64,000 bases of DNA from CAVVST01 sp963750995 (GTDB lineage Bacteria > Acidobacteriota > Vicinamibacteria > Vicinamibacterales > UBA2999): the NCBI GenBank assembly GCA_963750995.1, contig CAVVST010000001.1, forward strand, positions 124,001 through 188,000, written 5' to 3'. Position 1 is the stretch's first letter, and each line of letters begins with the position of its first letter. The notes below the pieces were generated by a model. That model ran no database searches, was not told the origin of the DNA, and worked only from the letters and a program-made list of their open reading frames with translations. Of the stretch, positions 43,738 to 53,626 are shown piece by piece. The position numbers and the translations under genes are program-made.

Positions 43738-44970
43738 CTAGCGCTCTAGCGACTCGAGCTGAGCGGCCGCGGCCTCTTTGGCCGGCGCGCTTCGTTCTTC
43801 GACGAACGTGTTCCACTCGTGGCACTGCGGGCACTGCCAGAGGAGTTCGGTGCTGCGGTAGCGGCAGCGCCGGCAGACGTGGGGATCGAGATAAAACACC
43901 GCTTCGCGCGTCAGGTCGACGTAGCGGCGAATCAGCGCGGGCGCAAAACCCAGTGCGCCGAGTGTCTCCCAAATCTCCTGGTGAATGGCCAGGCCGTGGG
44001 GATGGTGGGGAAGTGCGTCCAGCAGGCAGTCGAAGGCAGCCTGGTGCTGGCCGGCCGCGGCGAGGTGGCGCGACAGCGCCAGCCTGGCGCGCCAGGTCTG
44101 CGGGTCGCGCGCGATCAGCCGCTCACAAAGCGCGACGAACCGCTGCGGCGTGCCAAGCGACCGATACGCGCGCTCGAGTCGTTCGAATGCGAAATACGCG
44201 TGCTGGGGCACGGCCTCCACCAGCCCCTCCCAGGCCTCGATGGCGCCCGCGAGGTTCCCCTGGCGCTCGCGGACGTCGCCCAGGTTGAGATGGGCCGGCG
44301 CGGTGCGCGGATCCACATCGATGGCCTCGGTGAACGTCCGGGCGGCAGCAGCCGTATCGCCCGCCCGCTGCTGCGCGACGCCGATCTCGTTGCGGAGAAA
44401 CCCGAGGATCTGCTGGTCGTCAGGCTGGCGGCCGGCGTCGATCCGAGCGATCTGCTCGCGGATCCGCAGCGCCTCCCCCCACTGGTGCTGATCCTCGTAC
44501 AGCTTCTGCAGGTTGACGAGGGCGTAGCGGCTCTTCGGGTCGAGTACCAGCACCTCCTGGAAGGCTTCGAGCGCGCGATCCACGAATCCGCCATGCCGGA
44601 AGTCGAGGCCAAGGCAGAGCAGCACATACGCGTGTTCGAGCGTCGTCAGGTCGGGGCGCTGCAGCAGCGACTGGTGGACGTTGATGGCTCGGCCGACCTG
44701 TCCCTTCTCGCGGTAGAGGTTGCCGAGGATCATCTGGATTTCCAGCGCATCGGTGTCCGTACTGGCGGCCTGGGTGAGCTCGTCGATCGCCTGGTCCACC
44801 TCTCTGTCCACCAGGAAGTTGAGCCCCAGCATGTAGTGCGGCGTTTCGCGCAGCCGACGCCGATCGATCCACCGGCCGTCCCGCAGCTTGTACCGCTCCC
44901 ACGCCTTGCCGACCAACAGCCCCAGGAGCAGGGCGAACAGGACAGCCAGGAGGTACAACTGAGTGTTCAT
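43738..44970 (-). CDS. lapB: LapB-like TPR protein (lipopolysaccharide assembly)
   Basis: A 410-residue protein with a single N-terminal membrane span (LYLLAVLFALLLGLLVGKAW), about nine TPR units (YMLGLNFLVDREVDQAIDEL, EIQMILGNLYREKGQVGRAI and so on) and a C-terminal rubredoxin-like zinc knuckle (CRRCRYRS and CPQCHEW). This span-TPR-zinc order is that of LapB/YciM, which controls LpxC turnover and LPS assembly. ATG 44970 is chosen because it opens the membrane span; a longer frame lacks support. It is next to the Kdo pathway genes, in keeping with LPS function. Confidence 0.88.
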   Translation of the reverse strand: MNTQLYLLAVLFALLLGLLVGKAWERYKLRDGRWIDRRRLRETPHYMLGLNFLVDREVDQAIDELTQAASTDTDALEIQMILGNLYREKGQVGRAINVHQSLLQRPDLTTLEHAYVLLCLGLDFRHGGFVDRALEAFQEVLVLDPKSRYALVNLQKLYEDQHQWGEALRIREQIARIDAGRQPDDQQILGFLRNEIGVAQQRAGDTAAAARTFTEAIDVDPRTAPAHLNLGDVRERQGNLAGAIEAWEGLVEAVPQHAYFAFERLERAYRSLGTPQRFVALCERLIARDPQTWRARLALSRHLAAAGQHQAAFDCLLDALPHHPHGLAIHQEIWETLGALGFAPALIRRYVDLTREAVFYLDPHVCRRCRYRSTELLWQCPQCHEWNTFVEERSAPAKEAAAAQLESLER

Positions 44971-45014
44971 AGGTGCGGTGGTTCGGTGGTGCGACGGTGC
45001 GACGTGCGACGATG
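44971..45014. repeat. GGTGCGACGGTGC word repeat between kdsD and lapB
   Basis: GGTGCGGTGGTTCGGTGGTGCGACGGTGCGACGTGCGACG-like words fill the whole gap between the kdsD stop and the lapB ATG. The complementary words reappear at 61501-61560. No promoter or gene is visible. Confidence 0.55.
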
Positions 45015-45986
45015 CTAGAACATCTCCGTGCGCCACAGATCGTGGAGCTGAACGACCCCTTCGACTGTCCGGTTCCGATCGACCACGACGACCGAGGTGA
45101 TCTTGTGTTGCTCGAGGATATTGAGGATCTCGGCGGCAAGCGTGTTGCGATCGATGGTCACCGGGTTGCGCGTCATCACGTCACCCGCTGTCCGGTCCAG
45201 CAGACTGCCCGAGAGCGTCAGGTGCCGGCGAAGGTCGCCGTCGGTGATGATGCCCGCGAGCGTGCCGCCCTCGACGACGCAGGCCATCCCCAGGCCTTTG
45301 CGGGTTATTTCCTCGAGGACGTCCTTCATCGACATGGTGACGGGGACAACGGGCGCCTTGTCGCCGGCGTGCATCAACTGGCCGGCCCGCATCAGGCGCT
45401 TACCCAGCCGGCCGCCCGGATGCAGGTGGGCGAAGTCTTCTTCCCGGAACCCCTTGGCGACGAGCAGCGTCATCGCCAGCGCGTCGCCCAGCGCCAGTGC
45501 CGCGGTGGTGCTCGCCGTCGGGACGAGGTTCATCGGGCAGGCCTCCTCCGAGACGCGGCAATCGAGCGCGACATCGGAAGCCTGCGCCAGCGTGGACTCG
45601 CAGTTGCCGCTGAGAGTGATGAGGCGGGCGCCAAGCCGCTTGATAGTTTCAAGCAACCGAAGCAGTTCCTCGGTTTCGCCGCTGTTCGACAGCGCAATCA
45701 CCACGTCGTCGGTTTGAATCACCCCGAGATCCCCATGAATCGCTTCGGCGGGGTGCAGGAAATGGGCGGGGGTACCCGTGCTGGCGAGCGTGGCGGCGAT
45801 CTTCCGGCAGATGATGCCTGACTTACCCATGCCGGTGACGATGACGCGACCGCGGCAGTCGAGAAGCATCCGGATCGCGAGATCGAAGCGGTCGTCGAGC
45901 CTGTCGATGAGGGACAGGATTGCGTCAGCTTCGGTCTGCAGAACCTTGCGCGCAAAGGTGATGTCCGCCGCGGTGAGGCGCGTCAC
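45015..45986 (-). CDS. kdsD: Arabinose-5-phosphate isomerase
   Basis: A 323-residue enzyme converting ribulose-5-P to arabinose-5-P for Kdo synthesis. The SIS domain (residues about 45-175) has VIVTGMGKSGIICRKIAATL, TPAHFLHPAEAIHGDLG and VIALSNSGETEELLRLL. FAHLHPGGRLGKRL is the family linker. Two CBS domains follow (MSMKDVLEEITRKGLGMACV and ILNILEQHKITSVVVVD). GTG 45986 overlaps the kdsA stop by 4 bases (GTGA). Confidence 0.94.
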   Translation of the reverse strand: MTRLTAADITFARKVLQTEADAILSLIDRLDDRFDLAIRMLLDCRGRVIVTGMGKSGIICRKIAATLASTGTPAHFLHPAEAIHGDLGVIQTDDVVIALSNSGETEELLRLLETIKRLGARLITLSGNCESTLAQASDVALDCRVSEEACPMNLVPTASTTAALALGDALAMTLLVAKGFREEDFAHLHPGGRLGKRLMRAGQLMHAGDKAPVVPVTMSMKDVLEEITRKGLGMACVVEGGTLAGIITDGDLRRHLTLSGSLLDRTAGDVMTRNPVTIDRNTLAAEILNILEQHKITSVVVVDRNRTVEGVVQLHDLWRTEMF

Positions 45987-46825
45987 CGGTTGACCCCTGC
46001 GGCCGCCGTCTCGCGGACGGCCGCGTCGATCCGCTTGAGTTTCAACACGAGCGGTTCGAGTTGATCGAGCCGCAGGGCATTCGAGGCGTCGCTCTTTGCC
46101 CGCGCCGGCTGTTCGTGGACCTCCATGAACACCGCGTCAGCGCCGGCGGCCACGCCGGCGGACGCCAGCGGCTCGATGTACTGCGCCAGGCCGGCGGTGA
46201 CGCCGTCACCCGCGCCGGGCAGTTGCAGGCTGTGCGTGACATCGAAGACCACCGGGTAGCCCAGTTCGCGCAGCATCGGAAGCGCACGCATGTCGACGAC
46301 CAGGTTGTTGTAGCCGAAGCTGACGCCGCGTTCCGTGACCAGGACCGACTGGTTGCCCTCGGCCGTCACTTTCTCGATCACGTGACGCATGTCGCCCGGC
46401 GCGAGGAACTGGCCCTTCTTGACGTTGACCGCCTTTCCGGTACGCGCGGCGGCGACGAGCAGGTCGGTCTGGCGCGACAGGAAGGCGGGAATCTGCAGTA
46501 CGTCGACGACCGCCGCCGCTGCAGGTGCGTGATCGGCCTGGTGAATATCGGTGAGCACGGGAAGGCCGGTGCGCGCCTTGACGTCGGCGAGGATCTTCAG
46601 CCCCGCGTCGAGACCCGGGCCGCGGAACGACGTGCGCGACGTGCGGTTGGCCTTGTCGTAGGACGCCTTGAAGATCACCGGCACGCCGCAACGGCGGGCG
46701 ATGTCGCGGATGGCAGACGCCGTGTCGAGCGTGTGCTGCGCACTCTCGATCACACATGGACCGGCAATGAACACCAGCGGCTGACCGCCGCCAATCGAGA
46801 GCGACCCGATGTGGACCGGCTTCAC
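45983..46825 (-). CDS. kdsA: 3-deoxy-8-phosphooctulonate synthase
   Basis: A 280-residue Kdo-8-phosphate synthase condensing arabinose-5-P and PEP. Motifs: FIAGPCVIESAQHTLDTA, FKASYDKANRTS, FRGPGLDAGLKIL, LTDIHQADHAPAAA, QIPAFLSRQTDLLVAAA, VKKGQFLAPGDM, ERGVSFGYNNLVVDMRALP and DVTHSLQLPGAGDG. The start is GTG 46825. CVIES at the N-terminus carries the Cys that can bind metal in type II enzymes. Confidence 0.95.
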   Translation of the reverse strand: MKPVHIGSLSIGGGQPLVFIAGPCVIESAQHTLDTASAIRDIARRCGVPVIFKASYDKANRTSRTSFRGPGLDAGLKILADVKARTGLPVLTDIHQADHAPAAAAVVDVLQIPAFLSRQTDLLVAAARTGKAVNVKKGQFLAPGDMRHVIEKVTAEGNQSVLVTERGVSFGYNNLVVDMRALPMLRELGYPVVFDVTHSLQLPGAGDGVTAGLAQYIEPLASAGVAAGADAVFMEVHEQPARAKSDASNALRLDQLEPLVLKLKRIDAAVRETAAAGVNR

Positions 46826-46842
46826 GCCCCCTATTCTATGCG

Positions 46843-48501
<1,659 letters not shown>

Positions 48502-48513
48502 CGTGGTTTCGCC

Positions 48514-49362
48514 TCATGTCCGCGCGCCAACGGTCACCTGCCGCCGGACGCGCTCAAGGTCCTCAGGGGTGTCGACCCCGATGGAATCGTAGTGAGTTTC
48601 AACGGCGTAGATGTCGAACCCGTGCTCCAGTGCGCGCAGCTGCTCGAGCGACTCCGCGCACTCGAGCGGCGTCTGGGGGAGCGCGGCGAGTTCGCGAACG
48701 AAGGCGCGCCGGTACGCGTACAGCCCGACGTGCTTGAAGACCGACCCGTTCGAACTGGCCCCGGCGTACTCCCGAAGCTGGCGTTCGTAAGGGCCGGCTT
48801 TGGGCAACTCCGACACGAACGATCCACGGGCCGACGGGATCGGCGCGCGCGAAAAGTACAACGCGTTCCCTTCGAGATCGACCACCACCTTCACGACGTG
48901 CGGGCTATTGAGCTCGGCGGCGTCGGTAATGCGCCGTCTCAGGGTAGTCATCTGGATGGAGGGGTCACGGTCGAAAGGTGCGAGAACCTCCGCAATCGCC
49001 CGCGGCTCGATCAGCGGCTCGTCGCCCTGGACGTTGACGACGATTTCGCAGGTGAGGTCCGCCGCGACCTCGGCGATCCGATCGAGCCCGGTGCGATGGT
49101 CGCGCCGCGTCATGCGCACGACGCCGCCGAATGCCTGCACCGCCTGGGCGATGCGCTCGTCGTCGGTCGCGACGACCACCGCATCGACGCCTTGCGCCGC
49201 CGCCGCGCGTGTGTAGACGTGCGCGATCATCGGGCGGCCGGCGAGATCAGCGAGCGGCTTTGCGGGGAAACGCGTCGAGTGATACCGGGAGGGGATGACG
49301 ACGACGGCGTGCAGCGGCTGTGACGTACGTTCGAAAGGATTTCTGAACGCGACGGGCGGCAC
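48514..49362 (-). CDS. kdsB: 3-deoxy-manno-octulosonate cytidylyltransferase
   Basis: A 282-residue CMP-Kdo synthetase. AVVVIPSRYHSTRFPAKPLA is the nucleotide loop, then VDAVVVATDDERIAQAV, MTRRDHRTGLDRIAEVA, EIVVNVQGDEPLIEP, NALYFSRAPIP and KHVGLYAYRR. It activates Kdo for transfer to lipid A. GTG 49362 gives about 18 extra residues ahead of the conserved start; a shorter form cannot be excluded. It completes the kds set. Confidence 0.94.
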   Translation of the reverse strand: MPPVAFRNPFERTSQPLHAVVVIPSRYHSTRFPAKPLADLAGRPMIAHVYTRAAAAQGVDAVVVATDDERIAQAVQAFGGVVRMTRRDHRTGLDRIAEVAADLTCEIVVNVQGDEPLIEPRAIAEVLAPFDRDPSIQMTTLRRRITDAAELNSPHVVKVVVDLEGNALYFSRAPIPSARGSFVSELPKAGPYERQLREYAGASSNGSVFKHVGLYAYRRAFVRELAALPQTPLECAESLEQLRALEHGFDIYAVETHYDSIGVDTPEDLERVRRQVTVGART

Positions 49363-49447
49363 GGCGAATCATAACATGCTGCGGCGGACCAGACACTGTA
49401 GACGTTCGGCGAAATAACCGAAATGTTAGAATGAGAGCCGATTTCGA

Positions 49448-49990
49448 ATGACCTGGAAATCTTACGCCGTCGTGTCGGGAGCCACGGTGCTTGCGGGATG
49501 GCTGGCGTCGACGCCACCCGCGAGCGCGCCGCAGGGCACGGCCGCGGGTCCGCGCCCGCCGGCACCGCGCGGGGCCGTTGCTTCAGACATCGAGCGCGAG
49601 GCCGAGCGGCTCCAGGTTCGTGTCCGGCGCGAAGTGGAGTATACGCAGCCGCAGCGCAATCCGTTCCGCTTCAGCGCGGCCCGTCCTGAGGTCGAACGGG
49701 GCGGCGACATTTCCGAGCCCGCGCCTGCACCACTGGCTCCGCCCGTTGCGATTCCGTTCGTCGCTCCGCTCCCGCCCATGAAGCTGGCTGGCATCGCCGA
49801 GGATCAGAAAGGCGACCAGATGGAACGGACGGCGATTCTGAGCTCGCCGTCTGGGGTTCTGCTCGTTCACGAGGGCGACGCGGTGCCGGGCGACTACCGC
49901 GTCGGGCGGATTGAAAGCGAAGCTGTCGAACTGGTGAAAGCCGACGGCACCAGTCTCAGACTTACGCTGTCAAAACCCAACTCCCAATAA
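49448..49990 (+). CDS. GspC/PilP-like exported protein
   Basis: A 180-residue protein with an N-terminal signal or anchor (SYAVVSGATVLAGWLA), a Pro-rich linker, then EVEYTQPQRNPFRFSAARPE and LPPMKLAGIAEDQKGDQMER, AILSSPSGVLLVHEGDAVPG and YRVGRIESEAVEL. The RNPF motif and the following small beta domain are those of GspC/PilP homology-region proteins that contact secretins. The last codons (KPNSQ) lie in the left arm of a terminator-like repeat. Role inferred, not proven. Confidence 0.72.
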   Translation: MTWKSYAVVSGATVLAGWLASTPPASAPQGTAAGPRPPAPRGAVASDIEREAERLQVRVRREVEYTQPQRNPFRFSAARPEVERGGDISEPAPAPLAPPVAIPFVAPLPPMKLAGIAEDQKGDQMERTAILSSPSGVLLVHEGDAVPGDYRVGRIESEAVELVKADGTSLRLTLSKPNSQ

Positions 49991-50028
49991 CCAACTGCCA
50001 ACAAGGCTCCACATCGTTTTGGGAGTTG
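49978..50028. terminator. Bidirectional hairpin between convergent genes
   Basis: CAACTCCCAA (49978-49987) pairs perfectly with TTGGGAGTTG (50019-50028) across 31 bases, and more GTTGGG words follow up to 50048. It lies between the GspC-like gene and serA, which converge, so it may terminate both. There is no poly-T tract. Confidence 0.5.
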
Positions 50029-50049
50029 GGCGTTGGGACTTGGGAGTAT

Positions 50050-51627
50050 CTAGACTCGCACTATTCGCGCCTCGAGAATCGCCTTTACTTTTCGCAAATC
50101 AGTCAGCACCGCATCGGGGATCGGCGAGGTCTCGTCAACGATGACCACCCCGATCGCGTTGCGTCCCTCGCGACCGAGCGCGAAGTTCGCGATGTTCACG
50201 CCGTGCCGCCCCAGGATCGTCCCGATCTCGCCGATGACTCCGGGCTGGTCGTTGTTGCGGATGACGATCATCGTGCCCTCGAGCGGCGCCTCGACATTGA
50301 TACCGTCGACCAGGACGATCCGCGGACTCGCGCGCTCGAACACGGCCCCTTCCACCCACCGCTCGCCGTCGCTGGTGTGCAGCTTGAGGGAGAGGAGCGC
50401 GGTGTAGTTGCGCGGCCTGGAGCTGCGCGACTCGATCACTTCGATGCCGCGGTCGGCCGCCACGCTCCTCGCGTTCACCATCGTCACGCCGGATGACAGG
50501 ATCGGCTTGAACAGGCCGACCAGCACTGAGTTGATGATCATGTCGTTGCGCCCCTCGGCCAGCTCGCCGTAATAACGGACGCCGACCGCCTGGGCGCGGC
50601 TGTCGTTCATCTGCGCGACGAACGCCCCGAGCCGCTCGCCGAGTTCGACGAACGGCCGCAGACGGCTGAATTCCTCGGCCGAGACCGAGGGAAAGTTCAC
50701 CGCGTTCCGGATGATGCCGTCGCGCAGGAAGTCGCGCAACGCCGCCATCGTTTCCATGCCGACCAGTTCCTGCCCCTCGCGGGTCGACGCGGCGATGTGT
50801 GGAGTCGCCACGACCTGGGGCAGGTTCTGCAGCCGGAAATCGACGGTTGGCTCCTTCTGGAACACGTCGAGCGCCGCGCCGGCGACCTGACCGGCTTCGA
50901 TCGCATCCGCCAGCGCCGCCTCGTCGATCAGGTCGCCGCGGGCGGTGTTGACGATCCGGATGCCCTTCTTCGCCTTCGCCAGCCGTTCGGCGTTGACGAT
51001 GTTCCTGGTCTTCTCGTTGCTCGGCATGTGGAGCGAGATGTAATCGGCGCGGGCGAAAAGCTCGTCCAGCGACACCAGCTCGACGCCGAGGTCGCTCGCT
51101 ACCTGCGCGGAAATGAACGGGTCGTGCGCGATGAGGCGCATGCCGAACGACGCCGCCCGCCGTGCGACCTCCTGGCCGATCCGGCCGAGGCCGGCGAGGC
51201 CGAGCGTCTTTTCGCGCAGCTCTTCACCGAGGAACTTCTTCTTTTCCCACTTTCCCTGTTTCATCGCCGCATCGGCGGCAGGGAGGTGGCGGGCGAGCGC
51301 CAGCATCTGGCCGAGCGCGAGTTCGGCCACGCTGATGCTGTTGGCTCCGGGGGCGTTCATGACGACGATGCCGCGGCCGCTGGCGGCGAGGACGTCGACG
51401 TTGTCGACACCGGTGCCGGCGCGGGCAATCACCCGCAGACGCGGCGCGGCGTTGATGATGGGTGCGGTGACCTTGGTGGCGCTGCGAACGACGATCGCGT
51501 CGGCGTTGGCGACATCGGTGGACAATTGCTCGGGGTTACGACCCGTACGGGCGTCGACCTCCCATCCTTCCGCGCGCAGTACGTCGAGCGCCGAGGCAGG
51601 AAGATCATCTGCGACAACAATTTTCAT
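50050..51627 (-). CDS. serA: D-3-phosphoglycerate dehydrogenase
   Basis: A 525-residue type I PGDH starting the serine pathway. The NAD fold has GLAGLGRIGQEVARRAASFG and the substrate loop RAGTGVDNVDV. The catalytic triad regions are NTARGDLIDE, VDVFQKEP-like (here ALDVFQKEPTVD) and TPHIAASTREGQ. An ASB domain follows and a C-terminal ACT domain (VIRNNDQPGVIGEIGTILG, HGVNIANFALGR) senses serine. ATG 51627. It is monocistronic. Confidence 0.95.
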   Translation of the reverse strand: MKIVVADDLPASALDVLRAEGWEVDARTGRNPEQLSTDVANADAIVVRSATKVTAPIINAAPRLRVIARAGTGVDNVDVLAASGRGIVVMNAPGANSISVAELALGQMLALARHLPAADAAMKQGKWEKKKFLGEELREKTLGLAGLGRIGQEVARRAASFGMRLIAHDPFISAQVASDLGVELVSLDELFARADYISLHMPSNEKTRNIVNAERLAKAKKGIRIVNTARGDLIDEAALADAIEAGQVAGAALDVFQKEPTVDFRLQNLPQVVATPHIAASTREGQELVGMETMAALRDFLRDGIIRNAVNFPSVSAEEFSRLRPFVELGERLGAFVAQMNDSRAQAVGVRYYGELAEGRNDMIINSVLVGLFKPILSSGVTMVNARSVAADRGIEVIESRSSRPRNYTALLSLKLHTSDGERWVEGAVFERASPRIVLVDGINVEAPLEGTMIVIRNNDQPGVIGEIGTILGRHGVNIANFALGREGRNAIGVVIVDETSPIPDAVLTDLRKVKAILEARIVRV

Positions 51628-51935
51628 GGATTCCGAAAGTATAATCTGCGGCGCCGCTGAGGCCCGTGTGTCGCGCCGGTAAACGTCGCACTACGATGGT
51701 GCAAACCGCTAAAATCTTCGGATTCGCGCGCGATCCATGGCCGCCGTCGGCTCTTTTCAACAGGGTTTTCAACAGAAACTGTGCGTAACCTGCGGATCGA
51801 CTGTGGGACTTCGCCCTAAGCGCGGCGGACCTGAAGTCGCGTGGGCGGACCTGAAGATCGCATCGGCGGACCTGAAGGTCCCCCTCTACGGACGTAGCGC
51901 CGCACCTTCAGGTGCGGCGAAGACACGAGGATCGA
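51628..51935. other. 308-base gap with GGCGGACCTGAAG repeats and hairpins
   Basis: No gene is convincing here. Three copies of GGCGGACCTGAAG start at 51824, 51844 and 51865 (period 20-21). The third is part of a perfect GGACC-TGAA-GGTCC hairpin at 51868-51881. A second perfect hairpin GCCGCACC-TTCA-GGTGCGGC lies at 51899-51918, 17 bases before the mdh ATG. The promoters of serA and mdh must lie in this divergent gap, but I see no clear boxes. Confidence 0.6.
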
Positions 51936-52862
51936 ATGAGACGAAAAGTGACTGTGGTAGGCGGCGCCGGCAACGTCGGCGCGACGGTGGCGAGATCCAT
52001 CGCGGAAAAAGGGTTAGCGGATGTCGTGGTGATCGACATCGCGGATCAGAAAGCGGCCGGCGTCGCGCTCGACATCTACGAGACGTGCCCGATCCTCGGC
52101 TCCGACTCCCGCATCATCGGCGGCAACGACTGGACCGCCGCCGCCGGCTCCGACGTCGTGGTCATCACGTCGGGCAAGCCGCGGAAGCCGGGCATGAGCC
52201 GCGACGACCTGGTGAAAGACAACTTCGCGATCATGCAGAGCATCGCGCCGAAGGTGGTCGAGCACTGTCCCGACAGCATCATCATCCCGGTAGCCAATCC
52301 GCTCGACGCGATGGCGCAGGCGCTCTATCGGTTGACCAAGTTCCCGCGCGAACGCGTCATCGGCATGGCGGGCGTGCTCGACTCCGCGCGGATGAGCACG
52401 TTCATCGCCATGGAGCTGAACGTGTCGGTCGAGAACGTGCACTCGTTCGTCCTCGGCGGCCATGGCGACACCATGGTGCCGTTGCCGCGCTACTCGACCG
52501 TCGCAGGCATCCCGATTACAGAACTGCTATCGAAGGAAAAAATCGACGCCATCTCGACCCGTACCGCGAATGGCGGCGCCGAGATCACGAAACTGGTGGG
52601 CACGAGCGCGTGGTATGCACCTGGCGCCGCGGCTGCGCAGATGGTCGAAGCGATCCTGCTCGACAAGAAGCACATCCTGCCGTGCTCGGTGTTCCTGCAG
52701 GGGGAGTACGGAGTGCGGGATCTGTTCGTCGGCGTGCCGGTGAAGCTCGGCGCGCGCGGCATGGAGCAGATTATCGAGATCAAGCTGACGCCGGAGGAGG
52801 ACGCGGCGCTGAAGAAGTCGGCCGGCGCCGTGAAGGAGCTGGTCGACGTCATCGGAATGTAG
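51936..52862 (+). CDS. mdh: Malate dehydrogenase (LDH-like)
   Basis: A 308-residue NAD-dependent malate dehydrogenase of the lactate-dehydrogenase-like class. RRKVTVVGGAGNVGATVARS is the nucleotide loop, VVVIDIADQKAAG the NAD-specificity strand with Asp, ITSGKPRKPGMSRDDLVKDN carries the substrate Arg pair, PVANPLDAMAQ and VLGGHGDTMVPL the catalytic His. ATG 51936 has a GAGG site; an upstream ATG at 51912 lacks one. It is divergent from serA. Confidence 0.95.
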   Translation: MRRKVTVVGGAGNVGATVARSIAEKGLADVVVIDIADQKAAGVALDIYETCPILGSDSRIIGGNDWTAAAGSDVVVITSGKPRKPGMSRDDLVKDNFAIMQSIAPKVVEHCPDSIIIPVANPLDAMAQALYRLTKFPRERVIGMAGVLDSARMSTFIAMELNVSVENVHSFVLGGHGDTMVPLPRYSTVAGIPITELLSKEKIDAISTRTANGGAEITKLVGTSAWYAPGAAAAQMVEAILLDKKHILPCSVFLQGEYGVRDLFVGVPVKLGARGMEQIIEIKLTPEEDAALKKSAGAVKELVDVIGM

Positions 52863-52874
52863 TTGGCGCGTGGG

Positions 52875-52898
52875 GCCGGAGGCCTGAAGGCCTCCGGC
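52875..52898. terminator. Perfect 10-bp hairpin with TGAA loop
   Basis: GCCGGAGGCC (52875-52884), loop TGAA, GGCCTCCGGC (52889-52898). It sits between the convergent mdh and sigma-factor genes, without a T tract. The loop sequence is shared with two hairpins at 51.9 kb. Confidence 0.65.
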
Positions 52899-52911
52899 TA
52901 CCAGCCACGAA

Positions 52912-53535
52912 CTAATTCTGGCGTGGCGCCATCTCCGCCGTCAGGCGCTTCAGCGCGCGGCTGACCGCCATCCGGGCCGCATCGGCGGTGCGCATCCCGA
53001 AGCGCTGCGCGATTTCCGCCAGGCTCCACTGCATTTCCACCCGCGCGACCACGAGTTCGCGGTGGCGCGGATTCATCGCCGAAAGCGCATTCCGATAGCG
53101 TTCGTACGATTCCGCTTCGATTGCCGCTTCCAGCGGCGAGGTCGCGTCGACGGCATGATCCGGCGGCAGCTCCACCGGGGCCGGGTGGCGCGTCACGCGG
53201 CGCACTTCGTCCCGGATCCGGTTGATCACCGACTGGCGCAGGTACGCCTGCATCGCGCCGACGTGCCGCGGCTCGAACACGTCGAGGCGCCGCAGCGCGT
53301 GAAGCGCCGCTTCCTGGACGAGATCACCGGTATCGAGCGCGCCGCGCGCTGACGACGGAAGGCGGCCATGGGCCCAACGCGTCAACGAAGGGAGGCATCT
53401 CTGCAGGAGGGCCTCGACCGCCATCCGGTCGCCTTCGCGCGCCCGGACGACCAGTTCCATCGTCGTTTCGTCGCTCAACAGGGCGTCGGCGTGGGCCTCA
53501 TCCTCAGGTGGTGGCGTGGGTTTGGGCCCGTTCAT
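52912..53535 (-). CDS. ECF-type RNA polymerase sigma factor
   Basis: A 207-residue sigma factor. Region 2 is VVRAREGDRMAVEALLQRCL, GALDTGDLVQEAALHALRRL and AYLRQSVINRIRDEVRRV. Region 4 is YRNALSAMNPRHRELVVARV and WSLAEIAQRFGMRTADAARM. No anti-sigma gene is adjacent; instead a Ser/Thr kinase is divergent. ECF43-like sigma factors are known to be switched by a neighbouring kinase, so this pairing is suggestive. ATG 53535 is chosen; ATG 53556 is possible. Confidence 0.87.
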   Translation of the reverse strand: MNGPKPTPPPEDEAHADALLSDETTMELVVRAREGDRMAVEALLQRCLPSLTRWAHGRLPSSARGALDTGDLVQEAALHALRRLDVFEPRHVGAMQAYLRQSVINRIRDEVRRVTRHPAPVELPPDHAVDATSPLEAAIEAESYERYRNALSAMNPRHRELVVARVEMQWSLAEIAQRFGMRTADAARMAVSRALKRLTAEMAPRQN

Positions 53536-53626
53536 GACGGTTGAAGTCTGCATCATAGTTGTAATAACGGCGATACGGGTCAAACCGAACACGACGCCGG
53601 CTCGGCCGTTTGGTATCCTCCCCGCC

